5,674 nucleotides of DNA, taken from BM714 sp964484935. GTDB taxonomy: Bacteria > Bacillota > Clostridia > Peptostreptococcales > BM714. The stretch covers positions 1 through 5,674 of the forward strand of contig CAZAFW010000079.1 in the NCBI GenBank assembly GCA_964484935.1, given 5' to 3'. Positions 1 through 5,213 of the stretch are shown here, piece after piece. A model generated the notes under the pieces. That model saw nothing but the letters and a program-made list of their open reading frames with translations, was not told where the DNA came from and ran no database searches. The translations under genes were made by a program, and so were the position numbers. Numbering within the stretch: the stretch's first letter is position 1; every line of letters begins with the position of its first letter.

Positions 1-635
1 TCTGAGTATGCTATAGGTGTAGCTATGAATCCGAGAGACCCTGCTGTAAGCTCGTAAGATTTTATTGCAGGAACGCGAATTTTGATTCCCTTGTCTACGG
101 TTGCATCTCCAGGTGAATCAGGCTCTACAGCCAATGCGATTCCACCGAAATATTTGGGGTATCCTGCCAAAAGCTTGATTCCCTGCTCGGCAAACATTTC
201 TTCGGTTGCGTTTGTAAGCTTGCTTCCTTTTTTGTACATCTCTCTTGCTTCATCCCATGTTGCGCAAAGGTAAGGAGCGCTTGAGAGTCCCATTGCCTTG
301 TCAACACTTGTTCCTGCCGGAGCCAATTGCATTTCGATGTCTCCCATTCCAACTCTTTCCTGAACCACTGTGTAGTTTCCGAGTTGGCTGGCAGGATAAA
401 CTTCAACAGTCAAATTTCCTTCAGTAGCTTCGTTTAGGTCATCGACGAAAGCTATTACGTCATCGTCAGTAGAAGTTCCTTGAGGTCTTACGTGTCCAAT
501 CTTCCAACTTCTTTCAGCAAATGCAGGCGCATCCGGAGCCGCAGCCTCTTCGCCGCCTCCACCGCAAGCCGCCAAACTGAATACCAGTGAAAATACCAAA
601 GCTAGAACCATAAATAATTTTGCAAATCTTTTCAT
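1..635 (-). CDS. dctP: TRAP transporter substrate-binding lipoprotein (DctP family), C-terminus cut by window edge
   Basis: This is the extracytoplasmic binding protein that captures the substrate and delivers it to the DctQM permease. The frame is open from an ATG at 635 to the left edge, giving 211 residues of a family usually about 330-350 long. The start is fixed by GAGGAGGAG at 642-650, six bases upstream. The N-terminus is a lipoprotein signal: MKRF, a hydrophobic stretch, then lipobox LAAC with Cys24, followed by a Gly/Glu/Ala-rich linker. The mature part opens with WKIGHVRPQ (44-52), and a KIRVP motif at 185-189 is typical of DctP proteins. Arg187 in that motif corresponds by position to the conserved Arg that binds the substrate carboxylate (Arg147 of SiaP), so an organic acid substrate is likely. 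It is the last visible gene of the dctQ-dctM-dctP unit, 21 nt after dctM. The exact substrate is unknown. Confidence 0.93.
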   Translation of the reverse strand, partial: MKRFAKLFMVLALVFSLVFSLAACGGGGEEAAAPDAPAFAERSWKIGHVRPQGTSTDDDVIAFVDDLNEATEGNLTVEVYPASQLGNYTVVQERVGMGDIEMQLAPAGTSVDKAMGLSSAPYLCATWDEAREMYKKGSKLTNATEEMFAEQGIKLLAGYPKYFGGIALAVEPDSPGDATVDKGIKIRVPAIKSYELTAGSLGFIATPIAYS

Positions 636-641
636 TAATTA

Positions 642-650
642 CTCCTCCTC
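642..650 (-). promoter_or_regulatory. Strong ribosome binding site of dctP
   Basis: The sequence GAGGAGGAG lies six bases before the dctP ATG in the 21-nt gap after dctM. It is the longest purine match to the anti-Shine-Dalgarno sequence in the operon. This fits the usual need for more binding protein than permease, although that purpose is an inference. Confidence 0.75.
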
Positions 651-656
651 TTTTTT

Positions 657-1961
657 TTATGCTAATCCCATTAAAGTTGGCAAGTACAACGAGAGCGCCG
701 GCCAGAATGTAGTAAGGAATACAATCGGCACATATCCCAAAATCAGGAATACCATAGTCGGCTTAAGTATCTCGTGGAACTCGCATTTTCCAATCCTCAT
801 ACCCAAGTAAAGAATACTGGCATAAGGAGGTGTCACACCACCCATTGCAAGATTTACTCCCATGATTGCGGCGAAGTGAACAGGACTGATTCCCAATTGA
901 AGGACAAGCGGCAATAGTAATGGCGCTACAAGAATCATTCCGGTTACATCGTTTACAATCATTCCTACCAAGAACAGGAATATGTTTATGATAATCAGAA
1001 GTATGGTCTTGTTCTGAGTAATGTTGAACAACAATTCGATTATTGCCTGTGGAACTCTAAGTAAAACATAGGTTTGACTAAGCATAAGAGTGAATATGAT
1101 CATAGTCATTATGGCTCCGACAGATGTTGCCGAATCCGATACCATTTCCTTGAAATTGTCCACTTTAAGCTCTTTGTATATCCAAAGGCCTATCGGGATT
1201 GATATTACAGCAGCAACCGCTGCGGCTTCGGTAGGTGTGAATACTCCGCCGTAGATTCCTCCGAGTATTATAAAAGGCATGGCCAATGCAGGTATTGCTA
1301 TCCAAGTTCTCTTCAGGCTTCGCTTCATGCGTTCGCCCTTTGCCATCTTTTCCTCGAGGATTAAATCCGGGAATTTCCTTGCCCATACCATATTTATTAT
1401 TGAGAATGAAACTACAATTGCAATTCCGGGCCCTACTGTTGAAAGGAAGCATGCCAGAATTGAAGTATCCGTTACCCAACCGTAGAAGATCATGATGACG
1501 GAAGGCGGTATCAACAGTCCCAAGACCGATGAAACCGTTACCAGAGCCGTGGAATAGCCTCTTGGATATCCCTGCTCAACCATTCTTGGAATAAGTATTG
1601 GTCCTGTGGCGGCAACGCCTGTGAAACCGCTGCCGGATATTGCCCCGATTATGGCGCAAGTCGTTACTGCAACAACTCCGATTCCACCTTTTACTCTTCC
1701 TACGAAGATGTCGGCAAAATCAAGCAGGTTCGTTGCAATACCCGTGCCGCCCATAAGGGTACCCGCCAATATGAATAGCGGACTTGCGAGCAGTATCGGG
1801 CTTATCATCTGGTTGAAACCCCAAAGCATAAGACTTTTCATTGATATATCGCCGAAAATGGCCATGAACATCAATGCACCGCCGAAGCAGTAAGGCAAGG
1901 GAATGCTGAGCATCAACAGAAATACTAGCAAAATGACATCGATTAGTACAATAGTGAGCAT
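657..1961 (-). CDS. dctM: TRAP transporter large permease subunit (DctM family)
   Basis: This is the 434-residue large membrane subunit that carries substrate and coupling cations across the cytoplasmic membrane. The length is normal for the family, and the protein is hydrophobic throughout with many predicted membrane helices. Family signatures are visible. GAISGSGFTGVAATGPILIP (107-126) is followed by GYPRGYSTAL and LLIPPSVIMIFYG (149-161), the first re-entrant-hairpin region. GGIYGGVFTPTEAAAVA (234-250) and MGVNLAMGGVTPPYASI (367-383) mark the second half of the inverted-repeat fold. The ATG at 1961 shares one base with the dctQ stop (TAATG). A GGGGAGGGAG ribosome site at 1969-1978 lies inside the end of dctQ, so translation is probably coupled. 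It works with dctQ upstream and dctP downstream. No defect is seen. Confidence 0.96.
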   Translation of the reverse strand: MLTIVLIDVILLVFLLMLSIPLPYCFGGALMFMAIFGDISMKSLMLWGFNQMISPILLASPLFILAGTLMGGTGIATNLLDFADIFVGRVKGGIGVVAVTTCAIIGAISGSGFTGVAATGPILIPRMVEQGYPRGYSTALVTVSSVLGLLIPPSVIMIFYGWVTDTSILACFLSTVGPGIAIVVSFSIINMVWARKFPDLILEEKMAKGERMKRSLKRTWIAIPALAMPFIILGGIYGGVFTPTEAAAVAAVISIPIGLWIYKELKVDNFKEMVSDSATSVGAIMTMIIFTLMLSQTYVLLRVPQAIIELLFNITQNKTILLIIINIFLFLVGMIVNDVTGMILVAPLLLPLVLQLGISPVHFAAIMGVNLAMGGVTPPYASILYLGMRIGKCEFHEILKPTMVFLILGYVPIVFLTTFWPALSLYLPTLMGLA

Positions 1962-2479
1962 TATTTTTCTCCCTCCCCTGAAAGTTTTCTTCCTTTAATC
2001 AAAATTTTGCTGTCCCTAAACAGGTCGGAAGCCGCATACAAGGTCATAAGGAGCAAGCCTATGAATAGCGCGCTTTCCCCCAAAAACATCGGAATTCCAA
2101 CAAGATCGCTATGCTTCCAAGTTTTAAAGGAGTACATGAAATACCAAAATGCCCAATAAGTAAGCCATATGCTTACTGCAAATGAAACAATACATTTAAC
2201 AACATTAAAAATTTGCATGCTCAGATCTTTCTTTATGTACAGGGTCAATATACCGCAAGAAATGTGATTTCTCTTTTGCGACGCCATTGCTCCCCCGAGC
2301 ATGTACAACCAAATTGTGGGAAAAAGCATTATTTCCTCAATCCCCATAAGCGGTGCCTGGAATACGTACCTCAACAAAACCTGAAAAACTACCATAAGTG
2401 GAATGACAGACATAAGAACGATTGAAACCAGGTTTTGTAAAGAGATTAGGCGATCCAAGACTTTCTTGGTCGTGTTCAT
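1961..2479 (-). CDS. dctQ: TRAP transporter small permease subunit (DctQ family)
   Basis: This is the 172-residue four-helix membrane subunit that partners the large permease. Hydrophobic segments lie at roughly 17-38, 50-67, 92-117 and 133-152, as expected for DctQ. The family signature is RYVFQAPLMGIEEI (37-50), followed by WLYMLGGAMASQKRNHI (57-73), where the small permease normally has its Glu-Glu pair and a basic-His segment. The ATG at 2479 is preceded by GGAGGA at about 2488-2493, a somewhat long spacing. It is the first gene of the QMP unit, and a good promoter lies about 60-90 bp upstream. Its stop overlaps the dctM start. Family assignment is secure from the motif and context; the substrate is not shown. 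Confidence 0.94.
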   Translation of the reverse strand: MNTTKKVLDRLISLQNLVSIVLMSVIPLMVVFQVLLRYVFQAPLMGIEEIMLFPTIWLYMLGGAMASQKRNHISCGILTLYIKKDLSMQIFNVVKCIVSFAVSIWLTYWAFWYFMYSFKTWKHSDLVGIPMFLGESALFIGLLLMTLYAASDLFRDSKILIKGRKLSGEGEK

Positions 2480-2538
2480 AAAAACAATTCCTCCTCTTCC
2501 GTTTTGCTTTTATACTGCTTTGATTGTCCTACATTAAT

Positions 2539-2568
2539 ACTATACAACATTGGTACAGTACTTGTAAA
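2539..2568 (-). promoter_or_regulatory. Predicted sigma-A promoter of dctQMP
   Basis: On the minus strand, TTTACA (2563-2568, 5 of 6 matches to the -35 consensus) and TATAGT (2539-2544, 5 of 6 to the -10 consensus) are 18 bases apart. Transcription would start near 2532, giving a leader of about 50 nt before dctQ. This is the best promoter match found in the spacer. It was identified by eye. Confidence 0.55.
2553..2561. promoter_or_regulatory. Candidate operator in the dctQ promoter spacer
   Basis: GTACAGTAC is a perfect 4+1+4 palindrome lying between the -35 and -10 boxes of the dctQ promoter, where a bound repressor would block RNA polymerase. The core TACAGTA recurs upstream of the gntR gene (3930-3936), inside the similar palindrome ATACAGTAT. 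The link to the neighbouring GntR regulator is inferred from this sharing. Confidence 0.45.
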
Positions 2569-2980
2569 GAATATTTGAGCAAATTTATTTTGTAATTTTC
2601 AGACAACATTCAGTCGGCTTAATCTTCAAACGGGTCGTTGTCTTTCGGCCAGGATCCCAGAGAATTGCTGCGATTTTCATTTGCTTTCCTTCTGTTCTCA
2701 ATCATTTACTAACAAGTGGGATCTGTTTATTTTCATTTTTCGGCATCTGTTTTGGCTTTAACCTCTTTTTGACAAATGACAATCGTTTTTCTTCCTATTG
2801 TTTTTTTCTACCCACTGCACACTTTCTTAATTGATTTTTTTAATTTTTTTCGACATATATGTTTACCAACCTTTGACAGCACTTTTCTCTTTCCACTGTT
2901 TATTTTTCCTTGTTCTTTAATTTTTTTAACACCAGTTTTTATTTTTTATTCCTTTTTTCCTGACATCTTTTTTGTCACAA
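2569..2980. other. Gene-free, T-rich spacer
   Basis: No convincing gene is seen between the dctQ promoter and the gntR terminator. The plus strand is very T-rich: 30 of 60 bases at 2821-2880 and 36 of 60 at 2881-2940 are T, with only three G in the latter. Long T runs recur, so the minus strand is A- and purine-rich. A 31-codon minus-strand reading frame (2585-2680) with an AAGGA-type ribosome site is the only small ORF worth noting, and it matches no family I recognise. The plus-strand ORF in the T-rich part is low-complexity Phe/Leu/Ile and is judged spurious. Confidence 0.5.
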
Positions 2981-3026
2981 AATAAAAAGGACCCATCCGC
3001 CTTCATGCGCGAATAGACCCCTCTTT
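2981..3026 (-). terminator. Intrinsic terminator downstream of gntR
   Basis: In minus-strand RNA, bases 3026-3009 pair with 3000-2984 around an 8-base loop (GCAUGAAG, 3008-3001). I count a 17-bp stem that includes six G-U pairs. It runs straight into the U tract UUUUUAUUUU. The G-U pairs would be A-C mismatches in plus-strand RNA, so the structure belongs to the minus strand. It lies about 160 nt after the gntR stop and separates gntR from the dctQ promoter. Confidence 0.6.
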
Positions 3027-3056
3027 CACAAACTCATATATGCTGTCAATATCGGT

Positions 3057-3084
3057 TGCCAGTTGGAAGTCGTCAGCTTTCAGC
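3057..3084. repeat. Degenerate 7-bp-period repeat, four units
   Basis: Read on the minus strand, the units are GCTGAAA, GCTGACG, ACTTCCA and ACTGGCA. They share an RCT start and a 7-bp spacing but are weakly conserved. They fall between the gntR terminator and the clearer heptad tract at 3151-3192. Their membership of the same repeat class is inferred from the period only. Confidence 0.35.
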
Positions 3085-3150
3085 AAATAGAAAATTTTGG
3101 TGTTTTACTTTTGCTTTTATCCTTTGTCTCTCACTGCAAGCCGCCAGCTG

Positions 3151-3192
3151 TTCTTCCTTTCCACGTTCCACGTTCCACTTGCTACTCCCTAC
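3151..3192. repeat. Heptad tandem repeat spanning the gntR stop codon
   Basis: Read on the minus strand, six consecutive 7-bp units occur: GTAGGGA, GTAGCAA, GTGGAAC, GTGGAAC, GTGGAAA, GGAAGAA. The gntR stop (TAG, 3191-3189) lies inside the first unit. The 10-mer GGAAGAACAG at the far end (3157-3148) also occurs, in the same orientation, in the tract after the opine-dehydrogenase gene (5201-5192). The class resembles the short tandem heptanucleotide repeats described in cyanobacteria, but no relationship by descent is claimed. Confidence 0.7.
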
Positions 3193-3905
3193 GCGTTTTT
3201 ACTTTTTTTTTCTCCTTTTACAATAAGACCCAAAGACTTGGATATGTGCTCATACATGTAATTCTTGATAAGGTCGGCTTCGCCGTCCTTTATATATTCG
3301 AACATCTGCATATGCTCGTTCCATTCAACGTTTATCACATAGTCATCCAGGTATTTAAGCATCGCAGTCGCCCTTTGCGCCATGAGGTGCTCGCTTATGG
3401 ATTTCATGAAATTGCCGAGTATCCTGTTTTTTGACGCTTCGCGGATGAGTGTGTGGAATTCCATTCCCATCTCTATTGTATATTCATGGTCGGCTAAAGC
3501 CTTTTTGCTGATTCGTATTGATTCTTCCAGCTTTTCGATGTCTTCCTTCGTAGCCCTTTTCGCGGCAAGATATGCCAGCTCGGGTTCTATCATAAGGCGG
3601 GTTTCCATTAGTTCAATAATGGAGCTCTCGTCTTCTATAAGGCTTGCAAGCTCCCTGTTCCTTATATTTCTCACGGCCCTTTCGGAAACAAAAGTTCCCT
3701 TGCCGGCCTTTGAACTTAATATTCCTGTAAGTTCAAGCGCTTTAAGCGATTCCCTGATGGAATTCCTGCTAACTTGGAAACTCTCAGACAAAACCATTTC
3801 ACCCGGTATTTTATCTCCCGGATTCCATTCTCCAATTTTAATCAATTCTATTATTTGCTCTGAAACTTCTTCGAAAAGATTTTTCTTTACGGCCGGTTTA
3901 ATCAT
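3189..3905 (-). CDS. GntR family transcriptional regulator, FadR/FCD subfamily
   Basis: This is a 238-residue DNA-binding regulator, probably of the adjacent TRAP operon. Residues about 8-75 form the winged helix: LFEEVSEQIIELI, then GDKIPGEMVLSESFQVSRNSI and RESLKALELTGILSSKAGKGTFV. The FCD ligand domain (about 85-225) opens with ELMETRLMIEPELAYLAA. His151, His198 and His220 match the three metal-binding histidines of FCD proteins. The Asp usually four residues before the first His is Gly147 here, so the metal site may be altered. I chose the ATG at 3905 because AGGAGG (3914-3919) stands eight bases before it. The longer frame from a GTG at 3968 would add 21 unconserved residues and run over the likely promoter. 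The Lys-rich tail ends inside a 7-bp repeat tract. Repression of dctQMP and of its own gene is inferred from shared operators. Confidence 0.9.
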   Translation of the reverse strand: MIKPAVKKNLFEEVSEQIIELIKIGEWNPGDKIPGEMVLSESFQVSRNSIRESLKALELTGILSSKAGKGTFVSERAVRNIRNRELASLIEDESSIIELMETRLMIEPELAYLAAKRATKEDIEKLEESIRISKKALADHEYTIEMGMEFHTLIREASKNRILGNFMKSISEHLMAQRATAMLKYLDDYVINVEWNEHMQMFEYIKDGEADLIKNYMYEHISKSLGLIVKGEKKSKNA

Positions 3906-3913
3906 TTTAAGCG

Positions 3914-3919
3914 CCTCCT
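3914..3919 (-). promoter_or_regulatory. Ribosome binding site fixing the gntR start
   Basis: AGGAGG lies eight bases before the ATG at 3905. No comparable site precedes the upstream in-frame GTG at 3968, so the shorter protein is preferred. Confidence 0.8.
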
Positions 3920-3925
3920 GGTTAT

Positions 3926-3937
3926 TGTATACAGTAT
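3926..3937. promoter_or_regulatory. Candidate GntR operator, proximal copy
   Basis: TGTATACAGTAT contains two overlapping palindromes, TGTATACA (3926-3933) and ATACAGTAT (3929-3937). GTATAC-centred palindromes are common operators of FCD-type GntR regulators. The site would lie just downstream of the inferred gntR transcription start and differs by one base from the copy at 3972-3983. It is consistent with autoregulation. Confidence 0.5.
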
Positions 3938-3948
3938 CCTTTTGTTTA

Positions 3949-3977
3949 ACTATACTACATTTGCACACATCTGTATA
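3949..3977 (-). promoter_or_regulatory. Possible gntR promoter
   Basis: On the minus strand, TATACA (3972-3977, weak -35, 4 of 6) and TATAGT (3949-3954, -10, 5 of 6) are 17 bases apart. The -10 hexamer is identical to that proposed for dctQ. The -35 overlaps the distal operator copy. The weak -35 keeps confidence low, and read-through from rarD is an alternative because no terminator is seen after rarD. Confidence 0.35.
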
Positions 3978-3983
3978 TAGTAT
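3972..3983. promoter_or_regulatory. Candidate GntR operator, distal copy
   Basis: TGTATATAGTAT is 11 of 12 identical to, and in the same orientation as, the proximal copy 46 bp away. It abuts the rarD stop codon and overlaps the proposed gntR -35 box. A pair of sites flanking a promoter suits cooperative repression, but this is inferred from sequence repetition only. Confidence 0.4.
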
Positions 3984-4877
3984 TTAGGCTGTTTTGTGTT
4001 TTTTTTGATATTTTTTTAACATTCCGCTTGCAATAGGCCATACAGAAGCTGTAAACGCCCCCGTCCATATCAAAACAAATCCAATCAGCCTTGTGACGTC
4101 AAAATCCTCCTTGAACACAAATACTCCCAGTATAAAGCTTATGGTGGGGGCGTAATATTGTATGTAACCCATGCTTGCAAGCCGCACATTCTTTACTCCG
4201 TAAGCAAACAAGACCATAGGCACCGCCGTGAATATACCTGTTGAAAAAAGCAAAACGCTGTTCTTTAACGAAAATATTGTATCCCACTGGTCCACTTTGT
4301 TAAAAATTACCCAAATGGCAATGGGTGTCAAAAATATCATTTCAGTCGAAAAACCCTTAATCGAGTCCGAGACCATTTGTTTGGTCAAGATTGTATAAGC
4401 CAGGAACGAGAGGACAATAAGCAAGGCAACCATGGGTACTCTTCCTTGCGATGCGATTATATATGCTCCGCCCATTATCACAAAAGCAAGACCGATTTTT
4501 TCATGAGGCGACATGCTTTCCTTGAAAAACAAAAGCCCTGCGAAAATAGTCATGACAGGTGTTATGAAATGACCAAGGCTGGCCTCTATTACACGGCCGG
4601 TGTTGGCTGCATATATGTTGAGTATCCAGTTGCCGCCAAGCATGAACGCAGCAATGAAAAGAATTGTCTTTTCTTTAGTTCCCATTTTGACCTTTGATCT
4701 CATTCCTCTGTCCCTTATAGACAATACAATTCCGCATAGAACAAGAGACCATATTATTCTCGCCGCCATTACCACTTCTATGTCGAGGTGGGACAACATT
4801 TTCCAGTAGAGAGGTTGAAGACCCCATACTGTATAGGTTATGAAGATACTTATTAGTCCTTTTGTCGTTTTATTCAT
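3984..4877 (-). CDS. rarD: RarD-type EamA/DMT family permease
   Basis: This is a 297-residue inner-membrane protein of the drug/metabolite transporter superfamily, with about ten membrane helices in two EamA halves (about 8-142 and 148-280). RarD-specific signatures include ITYTVWGLQPLYWKML (13-28), GGNWILNIYAANTGRVIEAS (81-100), LGHFITPVMTIFAGLLFFKE (101-120) and GYIQYYAPTISFILGVFVFKE (237-257), which match E. coli RarD region by region. RarD was named for chloramphenicol sensitivity, but the natural substrate of most members is unknown. Export or uptake of an amino-acid-like metabolite is plausible from the superfamily. The ATG at 4877 has a GGAG site at 4884-4887. The tail is Lys-rich. It sits between the opine-dehydrogenase-family gene and gntR, 78 bp from the latter, behind an unusually structured leader. 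Its inclusion in the GntR regulon is unproven. Confidence 0.9.
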   Translation of the reverse strand: MNKTTKGLISIFITYTVWGLQPLYWKMLSHLDIEVVMAARIIWSLVLCGIVLSIRDRGMRSKVKMGTKEKTILFIAAFMLGGNWILNIYAANTGRVIEASLGHFITPVMTIFAGLLFFKESMSPHEKIGLAFVIMGGAYIIASQGRVPMVALLIVLSFLAYTILTKQMVSDSIKGFSTEMIFLTPIAIWVIFNKVDQWDTIFSLKNSVLLFSTGIFTAVPMVLFAYGVKNVRLASMGYIQYYAPTISFILGVFVFKEDFDVTRLIGFVLIWTGAFTASVWPIASGMLKKYQKKHKTA

Positions 4878-4900
4878 TTTATTCTCCGAATTCCTTTTTT

Positions 4901-4933
4901 ATATGGAGGAGAAAACGGTTTTCTCCTCCATAT
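4901..4933. repeat. Perfect 15-bp inverted repeat in the rarD leader
   Basis: The arms are ATATGGAGGAGAAAA (4901-4915) and its exact complement (4919-4933), with a 3-base loop CGG. The hairpin ends 23 bases before the rarD ATG. On the rarD transcript it is followed by AAAAAA rather than a U tract, and on the plus strand only by UUUAUAAAUU, so it is not a convincing terminator in either direction. One arm carries GGAGGAG and the other CTCCTCC, so it hides a Shine-Dalgarno-like sequence. It may be a leader control element or one end of a repeat element. Confidence 0.75.
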
Positions 4934-4935
4934 TT

Positions 4936-5001
4936 ATAAATTCCCTGCTGCGGATAGATGCTCCGCAAAACGCAACCCCCACAGTGCGTTTGGGAATTTG
5001 T
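4936..5001. repeat. Three-way-junction structured element (possible dispersed repeat or RNA)
   Basis: An outer stem pairs 4936-4945 with 4992-5001 (8 perfect pairs, plus one U-G and one A-U pair on the plus strand). It encloses two hairpins. TGCGGA/TCCGCA (4949-4954 with 4962-4967) has a 7-base loop. AAACGCA/TGCGTTT (4968-4974 with 4985-4991) has a 10-base loop. The second hairpin directly follows the first and directly abuts the outer stem. Twenty-three pairs in 66 bases is unlikely by chance. It matches no riboswitch consensus I know. It could be a dispersed intergenic repeat or a leader RNA of rarD. Confidence 0.6.
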
Positions 5002-5002
5002 C

Positions 5003-5213
5003 AGAAAGTTGAAAGTGGAAAGTAGAAAGTGGAAAACAAATGCAAAGTGCAAAGTGCAAAGGCAAAGGATTAAGCAGATATCAGATGTCAGATGTCAGAT
5101 ATCAGATGTCAGATATCAGATGTCAGATGTCAGATGTCTGTTCTTTACGCTTTTCCGTCTTTCCTTTCATCTTTCCACTTTCTACTTTCCTCTGTTCTTC
5201 CTGCTTACTGCTT
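5003..5213. repeat. Composite 7-bp-period tandem repeat region
   Basis: Read on the plus strand, the region holds successive blocks of 7-bp units. NGAAAGT occurs four times plus GGAAAAC (5003-5037). AAATGCA is followed by two AAGTGCA units (5038-5058). TCAGATR occurs eight times after one GCAGATA (5074-5136). TTTCNNC occurs four times (5165-5192). CCTGCTT and ACTGCTT (5200-5213) run into the last codons of the upstream gene. A perfect 19-bp inverted repeat joins 5017-5035 (GGAAAGTAGAAAGTGGAAA) to 5172-5190, enclosing the TCAGATR block. The unit sequence changes but the period stays at 7. Confidence 0.8.

Noticed and set aside
125..406. A 93-codon minus-strand ORF in another frame
   Set aside because: The overlapping frame running from 635 to the window edge has a lipobox, a ribosome site and DctP motifs, so this one is a shadow.
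2776..2985. A 69-codon plus-strand ORF rich in Phe, Leu and Ile
   Set aside because: Its composition follows from the T-rich DNA, it has no ribosome site, and it overlaps the U-tract side of the gntR terminator.
3906..3968. GTG at 3968 as the gntR start
   Set aside because: It adds 21 residues with no match to the GntR fold, has no good ribosome site and overlaps the likely promoter and operator, whereas the ATG at 3905 has AGGAGG at ideal spacing.
3382..3987. A 201-codon plus-strand ORF opposite gntR
   Set aside because: It is antisense to a clearly recognisable GntR/FCD protein, is Ser/Ile/Leu-rich in the way mirror frames are, and shows no family motif.
4901..4933. The perfect hairpin as an intrinsic terminator for the opine-dehydrogenase gene
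   Set aside because: On that strand the stem is followed by AAAAAA and not by a U tract.
5074..5136. TCAGATR array considered as a CRISPR array
   Set aside because: The units are 7 bp and contiguous, with no unique spacers, so it is a simple tandem repeat.
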